From Neolewinella aurantiaca (GTDB lineage: Bacteria > Bacteroidota > Bacteroidia > Chitinophagales > Saprospiraceae), in NCBI RefSeq assembly GCF_008014675.1, contig NZ_VOXD01000001.1:62001-126000 (forward strand): a stretch of DNA of 64,000 bases, in the 5' to 3' direction. Under the pieces are notes generated by a model that was given only the letters and a program-made list of their open reading frames with translations, had not been told where the DNA came from and did not search any database. Shown piece by piece: positions 17,264-24,779 of the stretch (position 1 is the stretch's first letter; each line of letters begins with the position of its first letter). The position numbers and the translations under genes are program-made.

Positions 17264-17395
17264 CAGGATGGGATTTGATTGTTCAGACGGATCGTTGAAG
17301 CATAACGTTGGTCCTGCGGCGGTTTATTCCGAAGAAAAAACAGGCTTTTGCTTCAACAAAAGGACTGTAGTGGTGGAGCTTACATCAAAACACAC

Positions 17396-17415
17396 TTTGC
17401 ACCTGCGTCAGCGCC
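17396..17415 (+). repeat. Dispersed 20-bp motif, forward
   Basis: One mismatch to the consensus. It lies between the lipoprotein gene and gldC. Confidence 0.8.
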
Positions 17416-17488
17416 TGACCGAAAAGCAATGTTTTGTAATTGTCCTGCAATGAAATACTACTTTACGGGGTAGTTAGATTGTAGCCCG

Positions 17489-17496
17489 TACCTTCG
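17489..17496 (+). promoter_or_regulatory. -7-like box before gldC
   Basis: TACCTTCG, one base from TAnnTTTG, ends 16 bp before the start codon. Confidence 0.45.
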
Positions 17497-17512
17497 CCGA
17501 AAATTTAGAGTA

Positions 17513-17872
17513 ATGGCTAAGGAAGTAGTGAAAAAACGCAGCAAGATCACCGTCGAAGTGGGCCTCAACGCCGAGCAAATGCCGGTAGAAATGAAATGGG
17601 GGGCCACCGATAAGCCCGGCCCGGCGGAGGGCTGTAAGGGAATGCTGCTCAGTTTGTTCAACGAACAAACCAAAGAAACGATGAAGGTCGACCTGTGGAC
17701 CAAAGAAATGCAGGTCGTGGAAATGGACCGCTTCATGTACCAGACGCTGCGCGGTCTGGCCGATACCTATTTCAAAGCTACGGGCAACAAAGAACTGGCC
17801 AATCAGATGCAGCAATTTGTGTTCTATTTCGGTCAGGCTACGGGGGCAATCCCGAAGCAGGGAGATGTATAA
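17513..17872 (+). CDS. gldC: Gliding motility protein GldC
   Basis: This 119-residue cytoplasmic protein matches GldC: KRSKITVEVGLNAEQMPVEM at the start, then W-x-A-TDKPGPAEGCK, LSLFNEQTKETMKVDLWTKE, and MDRFMYQTLRGLADTYFKAT. GldC is a small protein accessory to gliding and type IX secretion in Bacteroidota, with unclear biochemistry. Length is normal. It stands alone rather than next to gldB. A long palindrome begins within its last codon. Confidence 0.92.
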   Translation: MAKEVVKKRSKITVEVGLNAEQMPVEMKWGATDKPGPAEGCKGMLLSLFNEQTKETMKVDLWTKEMQVVEMDRFMYQTLRGLADTYFKATGNKELANQMQQFVFYFGQATGAIPKQGDV

Positions 17873-18033
17873 GAGCTTGTTCGGGTTTTGCCTTCTGGCT
17901 GATTGCTGACAAATTTGATGCTGAACGACGAGCAAGAAACTTGCATAGCCGTAGCTATGGAAGTTTTGAGCGAAGAAGTGCAGCATTAAATTTGGCGCAA
18001 GCAAGCCGAAGTGTTAAACCCAAACAAGCTCTT
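17871..18033. repeat. 163-bp imperfect palindrome, apex family copy 2
   Basis: The ends AAGAGCTTGTTCGGGTTT and AAACCCAAACAAGCTCTT pair with one mismatch. Pairing continues inward (AAATTTGATGCTG with CAGCATTAAATTT) to an apex reading CTTGCATAGCCGTAGCTATG. The left end overlaps the gldC stop codon. The apex is shared with the palindrome at 13440-13595, while the arms differ. Confidence 0.78.
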
Positions 18034-18120
18034 AGAATCATACTACTGGACATTTTTGGTTCCCCCTCCGCTGAGCCTTAGGCGAAGCTTGCTGGAGAGG
18101 GCGGAGGGTGAGGTGGAAAA

Positions 18121-18231
18121 GTGTGTATCACGAGATGCACGGATCCCCCTCTCCCCCGGCCCCTCTCCTCGGGAGAGGGGAGACGTGACAAGCGGCAAGT
18201 TCGTGATAGTAGTGCATCTCGCGATACACAC
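18121..18231. mobile_element. 111-bp miniature element, copy 1
   Basis: This 111-bp element has 20-bp terminal inverted repeats (GTGTGTATCACGAGATGCAC and its near complement, one mismatch). It is flanked by the 9-bp direct repeat GGTGGAAAA at 18112-18120 and 18232-18240. The interior has a strong hairpin around CTCTCCTCGGGAGAG. A second, inverted copy at 61633-61743 has its own different 9-bp duplication. The element encodes nothing and must depend on a transposase elsewhere. A 9-bp duplication occurs in several IS families, so I do not name one. Confidence 0.88.
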
Positions 18232-18270
18232 GGTGGAAAATCAAAAGATGTCCAATAGTATATCTTAGAA

Positions 18271-18278
18271 TACATTTG
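18271..18278 (+). promoter_or_regulatory. -7 promoter box of LytTR gene
   Basis: TACATTTG matches TAnnTTTG and lies 43 bp before the TTG start codon. Confidence 0.5.
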
Positions 18279-18321
18279 TAGATTTAGGGTCCCTTTTAAC
18301 AACTTTCTAAAATCGGCCCGT

Positions 18322-19179
18322 TTGTTTTCGATCCTTCGTCAGCCTTATCCGCCGCCCGTTGTTTCGGCGGCAAAAGCATTGCTCGTCAGCGTTGGGCTGG
18401 GGGCGTTTGTTGCCCTCTTTTTGATCGTGTTTAAACCCTTCGGGACCGATCGTGCCCCTATCCCGAATCTGAACCTCTTCCTGGGTGGTTACGGATTAGT
18501 CATAGCTTTGGTGACCTTTTTCCCGACCTTTTTCTTCCCGCGCATCTGGCCGAAATTGTATACCGACGAACGGTGGACGGTAGGGTGGCAGTTGGTTTTT
18601 ACATTTTTTACCGTAGCGCTGGGCATCACTGCTTCCTATTTTTACCTTATGTTGACCGGAGGAGAATACCACCTGCGGGATTACCTTTATTTTTTCCGCA
18701 ACGGGCTGTTGGTTTCCAGTTTCCCGATAGTCATCATTACACTGCTGGATTATATCCGGAAGCTCCGTAAGTACGAGGGGGGAGCCAGGTCCGCAAATAT
18801 GGCGGAGCGGCCAGCCGTGCCTCCGGCACGGGAGATCGTTACGCTGAGCGACGACCGTGACCGTCCCGAAATCAGCCTCGAAGCCGGACGGATATGGTGC
18901 TTGCACAGCGACGGGAACTACGTCGAGGTTTGGTCCCGCAACGATTCCGGCGCGTACGAACGAACATTGATCCGGAATACGCTGGCCAAACTGAGCAAGC
19001 AACTGCCTTCCGGCGCCTTTGTTACCTGCCACCGGTCGTGGGTAGTAAATCCGGCTCTGGTTGAGTCCGTGACGGGCAACGCTCAGGGCTATCGTCTGCA
19101 CCTGACGGATGCGCCCGTTGTAGCGGTTGCGAGGGGCCGTTCGGAGCTCGTTTTAGCGAGGCTGAAGGTTGGTGCCTGA
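18322..19179 (+). CDS. Membrane-bound LytTR-family transcriptional regulator
   Basis: This 285-residue protein has four membrane helices in residues about 17-150 and a C-terminal LytTR DNA-binding domain (about 185-285; SDGNYVEVWSRND, RNTLAKLSKQLPSGAFVTCH, HRSWVVNP). Such membrane LytTR proteins sense an unknown signal and bind direct repeats in DNA. The start is taken as TTG, because the frame has no ATG before the first helix and the -7 box sits 43 bp upstream. Four 20-bp repeats lie just after its stop, before the CPBP protease gene, and are its likely target. It probably regulates the next gene, itself, or both. Confidence 0.85.
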   Translation: MFSILRQPYPPPVVSAAKALLVSVGLGAFVALFLIVFKPFGTDRAPIPNLNLFLGGYGLVIALVTFFPTFFFPRIWPKLYTDERWTVGWQLVFTFFTVALGITASYFYLMLTGGEYHLRDYLYFFRNGLLVSSFPIVIITLLDYIRKLRKYEGGARSANMAERPAVPPAREIVTLSDDRDRPEISLEAGRIWCLHSDGNYVEVWSRNDSGAYERTLIRNTLAKLSKQLPSGAFVTCHRSWVVNPALVESVTGNAQGYRLHLTDAPVVAVARGRSELVLARLKVGA

Positions 19180-19211
19180 CGACACATTTTAGCATTCTGC
19201 TGGTAAATACC

Positions 19212-19291
19212 CGTGCATTTCGTCCCTAAAGGGTGAATTTGAGCCCATTGTCGTGCATTTCGGCCCGGTGTCGTGCACTCCGGCCCAAGAC
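19212..19291 (+). promoter_or_regulatory. Four phased 20-bp repeats, likely LytTR binding site
   Basis: Units start at 19212, 19232, 19252 and 19272. Units 1, 3 and 4 share CGTGCA followed by a CG-TCCC or CGGCCC block (unit 3 reads CGTGCATTTCGGCCC); unit 2 is degenerate (GGTGAATTTGAGCCC). The exact 20-bp period, about two helical turns, puts all units on one face of the DNA, the usual arrangement for LytTR dimers. They lie between the LytTR gene and the CPBP gene, 62 bp before its start. Confidence 0.75.
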
Positions 19292-19352
19292 TTAAAAAAT
19301 GTCGGTTATACCCCTTTGATTTGTAGCATCGCTTCACTCAAACACCCCTGTC

Positions 19353-20189
19353 ATGCGAACTGCTACTACTGCAAATACTACTCCTGTTATTACCAATAAA
19401 GTAATCCTGTCGCTCATCATTCTGGCCACTTACTTTGCGGGGCAGTTCGGCTCCGGCTGGCTGTCTCCTCTATATCGCCATTTGCTCGCTGATCAGAGCG
19501 ACGCGACCCGTAACGTAATTTGGAACGTCCTCTATTACGGTCTGATTCCGCTCATCGCAACGGTGCTGCTGTTCGGTTTCAGGAATACACCTTCCGCGCT
19601 TGGGCTGGACAAGGGCCTGGCTAAAGGCTTCAAAGTCGCTTTTCTCGTCACCTTACCAATGCTTATCGGATACGCTGTTTGTTCGGGGTTCACGATCAAC
19701 ATCAGTGCTAACAATTTCTACTACGGTTCGATCTCGGCGCCCATTTTTGAAGAACTGTTCTTCCGGGCTTTCCTTTTTGGTTTGCTGTACCGCTACGCAG
19801 GGTGGGGGATGGTGCCCGCAACGATCCTCGATGCATTTGTTTTTGGCGTTATCCACATCAGCCAGGGAGATGACTTTGCCTCTTCGGCTTCCGTTTTTGC
19901 CGTTACCTCGGCGGGGGCAGTCTGGTTGAGCTGGATGTACAAAGAGTGGGACTGGAACCTGTGGTTGGTCGTATTCCTGCACGCCTTCATGAACCTGTAC
20001 TGGATGTTGTTCGATATGGCCGACAACGCTGCTGGTGGCCTTTGGGCCAACGTATTCCGGGTAGCGACGATCGTAGCTTGCGTTGTCTGGACGAATAGAC
20101 GTATAAAACAGGCGCGGACGCAGGTGCAGGAATCGGAAAAGGCACACGACGTGCTCGCCCCGAAGGCATTTGCCGGAGCAATTTCGTAG
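19353..20189 (+). CDS. CPBP-family intramembrane protease
   Basis: This 278-residue protein has about eight hydrophobic segments and the CPBP (Abi/CAAX-like) motifs: EELFFRAF with the paired glutamates at residues about 133-134, FGVIHIS (His about 166) and FLHAFMN (His about 210). These form the metal site in the membrane. CPBP proteins of bacteria process or handle peptides, and some are linked to bacteriocin immunity; the substrate is unknown. A LytTR regulator and its probable binding repeats lie directly upstream, so expression is likely controlled by that regulator. The charged C-terminal tail contains a copy of the dispersed motif. Confidence 0.85.
   Translation: MRTATTANTTPVITNKVILSLIILATYFAGQFGSGWLSPLYRHLLADQSDATRNVIWNVLYYGLIPLIATVLLFGFRNTPSALGLDKGLAKGFKVAFLVTLPMLIGYAVCSGFTINISANNFYYGSISAPIFEELFFRAFLFGLLYRYAGWGMVPATILDAFVFGVIHISQGDDFASSASVFAVTSAGAVWLSWMYKEWDWNLWLVVFLHAFMNLYWMLFDMADNAAGGLWANVFRVATIVACVVWTNRRIKQARTQVQESEKAHDVLAPKAFAGAIS
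20111..20130 (-). repeat. Dispersed 20-bp motif, reverse, in CPBP gene
   Basis: Two mismatches, both at the outer end. It encodes QARTQVQ in the protein tail. Confidence 0.75.
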
Positions 20190-20369
20190 ATTTTTTGCCT
20201 CGTTTGGATTTTTTTGTAATGGGAATGGCCACCCAACCGATTGCATTTTTACCGGGTCAATATCTATTCAGTTTCATTGCCTACCTTCGGGAATCATGTA
20301 AATTCTGCCCGGGTCAGAGAGGTGCTTTTTCCCTTTCTCTCCGGCACAAACAAACCACCCGATTCAAAT

Positions 20370-21680
20370 ATGGCCTACTTTAAAGATATTCCCCGGATCC
20401 GCTTCGAGGGCAAGGAGAGTGATAACCCGTTTGCGTTCAAGTTTTACGACAAGAACAAGGTTGTTGCAGGCAAAACAATGAACGAGCATTTTAAATTCGC
20501 GATGGCCTGGTGGCATACGCTGAGAAATACCGGAGGAGACCCCTTCGGGCCCGGAACCGCCCAGTATCCCTGGCTCGGAGATAATGATCCCGTACAGGAG
20601 GCCAAAAATGCAGTAGACGCCGGCTTTGAGGTGATGGACAAGCTCGACCTCGACTACTTCTGCTTCCACGACGTAGACCTGCTCGACGAAGCCGGTGCCG
20701 ACCTGGACACCTACGGCCGTCGCCTGGAAGAAGTAACCGACTACCTGAAACAGAAGATGGAGGCCGAAAACCGCAAGGTGCTCTGGGGTACAGCCAACCT
20801 GTTCAGCAACCCACGTTACATGAACGGTGCCAGTACCAACCCTGATTTCGACGTGGTAGCTTACGCCGGTGCACAGCTTAAGAACGCAATCGATGCAACC
20901 ATCAAGCTCGGGGGCGAAAACTATGTATTCTGGGGCGGCCGCGAAGGCTACATGAGTTTGCTCAATACCGACCTTGGCCGCGAGGTAGACCACATGGCCC
21001 GCTTCCTTACCATGGCCCGCGACTACGCGCGGCAGCAGGGCTTTACCGGTACTTTCTTCATCGAGCCCAAGCCGTTCGAGCCGAGCAAGCACCAGTACGA
21101 TTTCGACTCCGCAACCGTTGCCGGGTTCCTGCGGAAGTACAACCTGATGGATGACTTCAAACTCAACATCGAAGTAAACCACGCCACTCTGGCCCAGCAC
21201 ACCTTCCAGCACGAATTGGCGGTAGCCGTGTCTGAAGGCCTCCTGGGCTCCATCGATGCAAACCGCGGAGACTACCAGAACGGCTGGGATACTGACCAGT
21301 TCCCCACCAACGTACCCGAACTTACCGAGGCAATGCTTGTCATCCTCGAAGGAGGAGGCCTTCAGGGCGGAGGAGTGAACTTCGACGCAAAAACGCGCCG
21401 CAACTCAACCGATCTGGCCGATATTTTCCACGCCCACATCGGTGGTATGGATGCTTTCGCCCGCGGACTGCTGGCAGCCGATAAGATTCTCTCGAGCAGC
21501 AAGTACAAGGAAATGCGTGAAGAACGTTACGAATCCTTCAATGCGGGCAACGGTAAAAAATACGAAACCGGAGAAATGACCCTGGAGGAACTGGCTAAAA
21601 TCGGCCGTACGCAGGGTGAACCGCAGCAAACATCAGGTCGTCAGGAGCTTTACGAAAACATCCTGACGCAGTACAGTTAA
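20370..21680 (+). CDS. xylA: Xylose isomerase
   Basis: This 436-residue enzyme converts xylose to xylulose (and glucose to fructose) in the cytoplasm. Active-site motifs are present: FHDVD at residues 99-103 (His/Asp pair), IEPKPFEPSKHQYD with the catalytic Glu and Lys, and the metal-binding SIDANRGDYQNGWDTDQFP. Length is normal for the class II enzyme. The start is the ATG of MAYFKDIPRI; the frame extends upstream but that part does not match the family. It is not next to xylulokinase or a transporter. A terminator follows. Confidence 0.96.
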   Translation: MAYFKDIPRIRFEGKESDNPFAFKFYDKNKVVAGKTMNEHFKFAMAWWHTLRNTGGDPFGPGTAQYPWLGDNDPVQEAKNAVDAGFEVMDKLDLDYFCFHDVDLLDEAGADLDTYGRRLEEVTDYLKQKMEAENRKVLWGTANLFSNPRYMNGASTNPDFDVVAYAGAQLKNAIDATIKLGGENYVFWGGREGYMSLLNTDLGREVDHMARFLTMARDYARQQGFTGTFFIEPKPFEPSKHQYDFDSATVAGFLRKYNLMDDFKLNIEVNHATLAQHTFQHELAVAVSEGLLGSIDANRGDYQNGWDTDQFPTNVPELTEAMLVILEGGGLQGGGVNFDAKTRRNSTDLADIFHAHIGGMDAFARGLLAADKILSSSKYKEMREERYESFNAGNGKKYETGEMTLEELAKIGRTQGEPQQTSGRQELYENILTQYS

Positions 21681-21740
21681 TTTCTGAAAGCATAAAGGCC
21701 TCAGGCCTTCTGGTGAGAATTCCTGATCTACTCAGCTGAA

Positions 21741-21784
21741 AAGCCGTCAATCGTTTCCTTCCGGTAATGATTGGCGGCTTTTTG
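21741..21784 (+). terminator. Intrinsic terminator after xylA
   Basis: A 12-bp stem (AAGCCGTCAATC/GATTGGCGGCTT) has a 16-nt loop and is followed by TTTTTG. Confidence 0.8.
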
Positions 21785-21839
21785 TGTTTGGTCCAAAAAA
21801 ATCGTAGCTTTCTCCTGTCGATGCTACTGCAACGACCCG

Positions 21840-22637
21840 ATGAATAAGCCGATCATGATAGATTCCGTATCCAATTACTGCCACCGGTGGTGTGAACGCT
21901 GCCCGTTCACCAGCCGCTGTAGTCTGGTTGCTTTTAGCGAAGAGCACATGTCGTCTGACCAACGGGAGAGACCCGGTACATTGCCAGCTTCCTTCCCGGC
22001 GCTCAGCGGTAAATTCAGCGAATTTCTGGGCCGGCTCGAGCTCAACCTGCAAAAGTATCGCAACAGTTTGTCGGTGATCGGCTACGGGGCCCGCGAAGAG
22101 TACCCGCGGCCAACCGGTATGTCGCGCAAAGCGCTGGGAGAACTCAGCATGACGGTAATGTTGGAGCTAAGAGAACTGCGCAAAGGGAAGTGGGTCCCTG
22201 ATTATCTGAGATCGCCGGATTTCGGACAGGCCGATGTTCAGGCTTTTCGCGAATTGAACTGGTACCTGGGCATTCTTGGCCCCAAATTCCGCAGGGCTGT
22301 CCTGGAGAAGCCATATTCCGGCCCGGTCGATCTGGATGCTCACAAGACTGCCCGGCTTACGCACATAATTCTAGCCCGAATGATTGCTGCAATAACGGTT
22401 TTGATTGAGGTTCACGGCAGGGAGGCTTACGACGACCTGCGCACCATCCTCGAGGACTGTCTCCGTTTACTCGCTGGCATCCGCTCGCTTTTTCCGGAAG
22501 CCTATTTATACCACCGGCCCGGCTTCGATGATCCGGCAGAGCGTGGTTTCCTGAAGGTGTTCTACGAAGAGTGCCCTCCCGTCGACCCGTTCAAGGACGG
22601 AACCTGGAGCCCGGGCGGCAGGGCGCCATCGGCATGA
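21840..22637 (+). CDS. Uncharacterised protein with N-terminal cysteine cluster
   Basis: This 265-residue protein starts at the ATG of MNKPIMID. A longer frame begins inside the xylA terminator and is unlikely. Near the start is a four-cysteine cluster, CHRWCERCPFTSRC (residues about 14-27), with C-x3-C-x2-C-x6?-C like spacing that could hold zinc or an iron-sulfur centre. The rest is mostly helical and without membrane segments. No family is recognised. It stands alone between xylA and the nicotinamidase gene. Confidence 0.7.
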   Translation: MNKPIMIDSVSNYCHRWCERCPFTSRCSLVAFSEEHMSSDQRERPGTLPASFPALSGKFSEFLGRLELNLQKYRNSLSVIGYGAREEYPRPTGMSRKALGELSMTVMLELRELRKGKWVPDYLRSPDFGQADVQAFRELNWYLGILGPKFRRAVLEKPYSGPVDLDAHKTARLTHIILARMIAAITVLIEVHGREAYDDLRTILEDCLRLLAGIRSLFPEAYLYHRPGFDDPAERGFLKVFYEECPPVDPFKDGTWSPGGRAPSA

Positions 22638-22747
22638 AAACCCCGGCGGAGCAGGGAAATTCCTTAGCCTGTCAAGATGAGTAGCAACAATCAGACCGTG
22701 TGCAGACGTTAATCCTGCCATGTTCCGTTAATTCGCACCCCGTTTGG

Positions 22748-22767
22748 GGCGCGGACGCAGGCGCAAC
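22748..22767 (-). repeat. Dispersed 20-bp motif, reverse
   Basis: Two mismatches. It lies upstream of the pncA promoter. Confidence 0.72.
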
Positions 22768-22812
22768 AGACGTTTTTTCAGGAGCAAAGTTTGGACTACG
22801 GCGGTAGTCGTT

Positions 22813-22820
22813 TATCTTTG
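22813..22820 (+). promoter_or_regulatory. -7 promoter box of pncA
   Basis: TATCTTTG fits TAnnTTTG and ends 22 bp before the start codon. Confidence 0.65.
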
Positions 22821-22842
22821 CTTTAAATTTAAACTAAGTATA

Positions 22843-23454
22843 ATGTACGCTCCTAATATTGCCCTCATTCTAGTAGACCTGCAGGTAGACTTTATGCCAA
22901 CGGGTATGTTGCCCGTAGCCAAAGCAGATACCATCATCCCCGTGGCCAACGCGCTGATGCAGGATTACCGGACCATTATTGCCACTCAAGACTGGCACCC
23001 GGGCAATCATGGCTCCTTTGCGGCTAACCACCCCTGGCGAAAACCGGGGCAGGTAATTGAACTCCATGGCCTGCAACAGGTATTGTGGCCCATCCACTGC
23101 GTTCAGAATAGCTGGGGAGCTGAGTTTGTCGAAGGTCTCGATACAGACCGGATCACCAAAGTGTTTCAGAAAGGAACGGATCCGGAGATTGACAGCTACA
23201 GCGGCTTTTACGATAATGGTCACCGCAAATCCACCGGAATGGCAGAGTGGCTGCGCGAACATGGTATCGACGAGGTACACGTTTTAGGCGTTGCGACAGA
23301 CTACTGTGTGAAGTTCACCGTTCTGGATGCCATCTCTGAGGGTTTCAGTACCACCTTGCTGAAGAATGCTACCTACGGCGTCGACCTTATGCCCGGTGAT
23401 GTAGACCGGGCTATCGAAGAAATGAAGGAAGCCGGAGCCCGGATACAGGCGTAG
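22843..23454 (+). CDS. pncA: Nicotinamidase
   Basis: This 203-residue cytoplasmic enzyme hydrolyses nicotinamide to nicotinic acid for NAD salvage. It begins MYAPNIALILVDLQVDFMP, with the catalytic Asp in DLQVDF. The metal-site segment DWHPGNHGSF follows, and the nucleophilic cysteine sits in VATDYCVKFT (Cys about 155). Length matches PncA. The start is the ATG placed 22 bp after the -7 box; the frame is open further upstream through the promoter, so the longer form is unlikely. Confidence 0.95.
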   Translation: MYAPNIALILVDLQVDFMPTGMLPVAKADTIIPVANALMQDYRTIIATQDWHPGNHGSFAANHPWRKPGQVIELHGLQQVLWPIHCVQNSWGAEFVEGLDTDRITKVFQKGTDPEIDSYSGFYDNGHRKSTGMAEWLREHGIDEVHVLGVATDYCVKFTVLDAISEGFSTTLLKNATYGVDLMPGDVDRAIEEMKEAGARIQA

Positions 23455-23713
23455 ATAAACAATTTAGATGCGAATTATCGGTACTCACCTTTGTCATCAG
23501 GTAGAAGGGTAGGGCGGAAGGAATTTGTCTTATGCCAGCGCAGGGATAATGTCTGAATGGAAGATTTGGCTGAATTTTAAGGTTTTTGGCGTTCGTTAAC
23601 GGTTCGGTAAGCAATCGCCTCTTAAAAGTCAAAACGCGGTTAAACGGTCACGAAATGTTGGAAGCAGGCCCCTGAAGCCCCGTACTTGCAGTCATAATAA
23701 ATGTCCAACTGCT

Positions 23714-24274
23714 ATGAAATATTCGATCTCACTCTCCGCCGTACTTGTTGTTCTGGTAACCTTGTTTTCGCCAACGGCACAGGCCCAGCGCCCTAACAAT
23801 CCTTCTACTGCTGAGACGACAACCTCTACTGCCCCTACCCGGGCAACGTCGACCCGGACTACCCGCCCGAGTGCTAACCGTGGTACAACTACCCGCACTT
23901 CTACCGCAACCCGTGGAAGCCGTACGAGAACGAGCACGACGCCACGGCCGAATACGAATACCACGCCCAGCCCCAATACGAACAACCCGAACTACTGCCC
24001 TCCGGGAGGCAACGCCCGCACCAGCAACGTAAATACCCGAAGCAATGGGCGCAGCGGTTCGATTTTTGGTACCCGTACTAGTGTCCGCCGGTCGGTTCCC
24101 AACGCACGGAGCACCAGCAACGCCCGTAACCAGAGCAAGTCTGAGCGCCGTTCGGCCGAGCGTGTGGTAACGAGCTACGATGATGTTTACAATGGTTTCA
24201 GTACGAAAGCCGTTGAAGCCGATAAGGCAAAAGCTACCGCCAGCCGAAGCAACCGCGGAGGCAACGGGAAATAA
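23714..24274 (+). CDS. Secreted Thr/Arg/Asn-rich low-complexity protein
   Basis: This 186-residue protein has a signal peptide ending PTAQA. The mature part is highly biased: Thr, Arg, Ser, Asn and Pro make up most of residues 26-150, with repeated T-R-T and N-T patterns. It contains a single cysteine (NYCPPGG). The C-terminus is more ordered (RRSAERVVTSYDDVYNGFST). The high positive charge suggests binding to polyanions such as DNA or acidic polysaccharide outside the cell, but this is only inference from composition. It is followed by a clear terminator. The 259 bp before it contain nothing I can name. Confidence 0.7.
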   Translation: MKYSISLSAVLVVLVTLFSPTAQAQRPNNPSTAETTTSTAPTRATSTRTTRPSANRGTTTRTSTATRGSRTRTSTTPRPNTNTTPSPNTNNPNYCPPGGNARTSNVNTRSNGRSGSIFGTRTSVRRSVPNARSTSNARNQSKSERRSAERVVTSYDDVYNGFSTKAVEADKAKATASRSNRGGNGK

Positions 24275-24324
24275 CAAGAACAATAATCCCAATTTTCTTT
24301 AAGTCATTCCTCTTAGTATTCTTC

Positions 24325-24360
24325 GGCTCGTTACCTCAGGGTAACGGGCCGTTGTTTTTT
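24325..24360 (+). terminator. Intrinsic terminator
   Basis: An 11-bp stem, GGCTCGTTACC paired with GGTAACGGGCC, is followed by GTTGTTTTTT. Confidence 0.8.
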
Positions 24361-24528
24361 GCCGTAGGGGAAATGCTTTGGTGTCTCCGCAGGCATTAAC
24401 GTTTGCGGCAACGGACTGTAACACGGAGGGAAAGATGTTGGTCACCTCTTTTGACCGGTCAGGCACCAGGGGGGCTGTGAACTGGTTTTCCGGAGCCAAC
24501 AGGGTAGGGTGAGAGCCACCAACCATAT

Positions 24529-24548
24529 TTGCACCTGCGTCCGCGCCC
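24529..24548 (+). repeat. Dispersed 20-bp motif, exact copy
   Basis: Exact TTTGCACCTGCGTCCGCGCC in the 505-bp gap before the TPR gene. Nothing else besides the terminator is seen in that gap. Confidence 0.9.
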
Positions 24549-24779
24549 CGTGAGAGTTTCAGGGGAACTCTGGCGGCGGTACGAAACAAGAATTCTGCCT
24601 GATTCTTACTACCTTGAACCAGCGTCAGTTGTATCATTGCGCAAACGACTCTGCATTTGGGGTATTTTCTTTGCTTGATCAGTCCCGCTACTTGTTGGAG
24701 AGGGCCGGGAACAGAGAAGGTACTTATGTATTTAAGCAGTGTGATGATTTTATTATTTGCCCGATAAGCTCACCCAACA

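Larger units (their letters stand above)
18034..18279. repeat. Outer palindrome interrupted by a miniature element
   Basis: Sequence on the left (18042 onward, TACTACTGGACATTTTTGG) is the inverted complement of sequence on the right (ATCAAAAGATGTCCAATAGTA, ending near 18263), with a few mismatches. The 111-bp element at 18121 sits between them, so it appears to have inserted into an older palindrome. The exact boundaries are uncertain. Confidence 0.5.

Noticed and set aside
23455-23713. A possible regulatory or RNA element before the Thr/Arg-rich protein
   Set aside because: No convincing promoter box, hairpin or repeat was found in this 259-bp gap.
24299-24637. A 112-codon minus-strand frame
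   Set aside because: It runs across an intrinsic terminator and the exact 20-bp motif, has mixed composition and no signal or domain.
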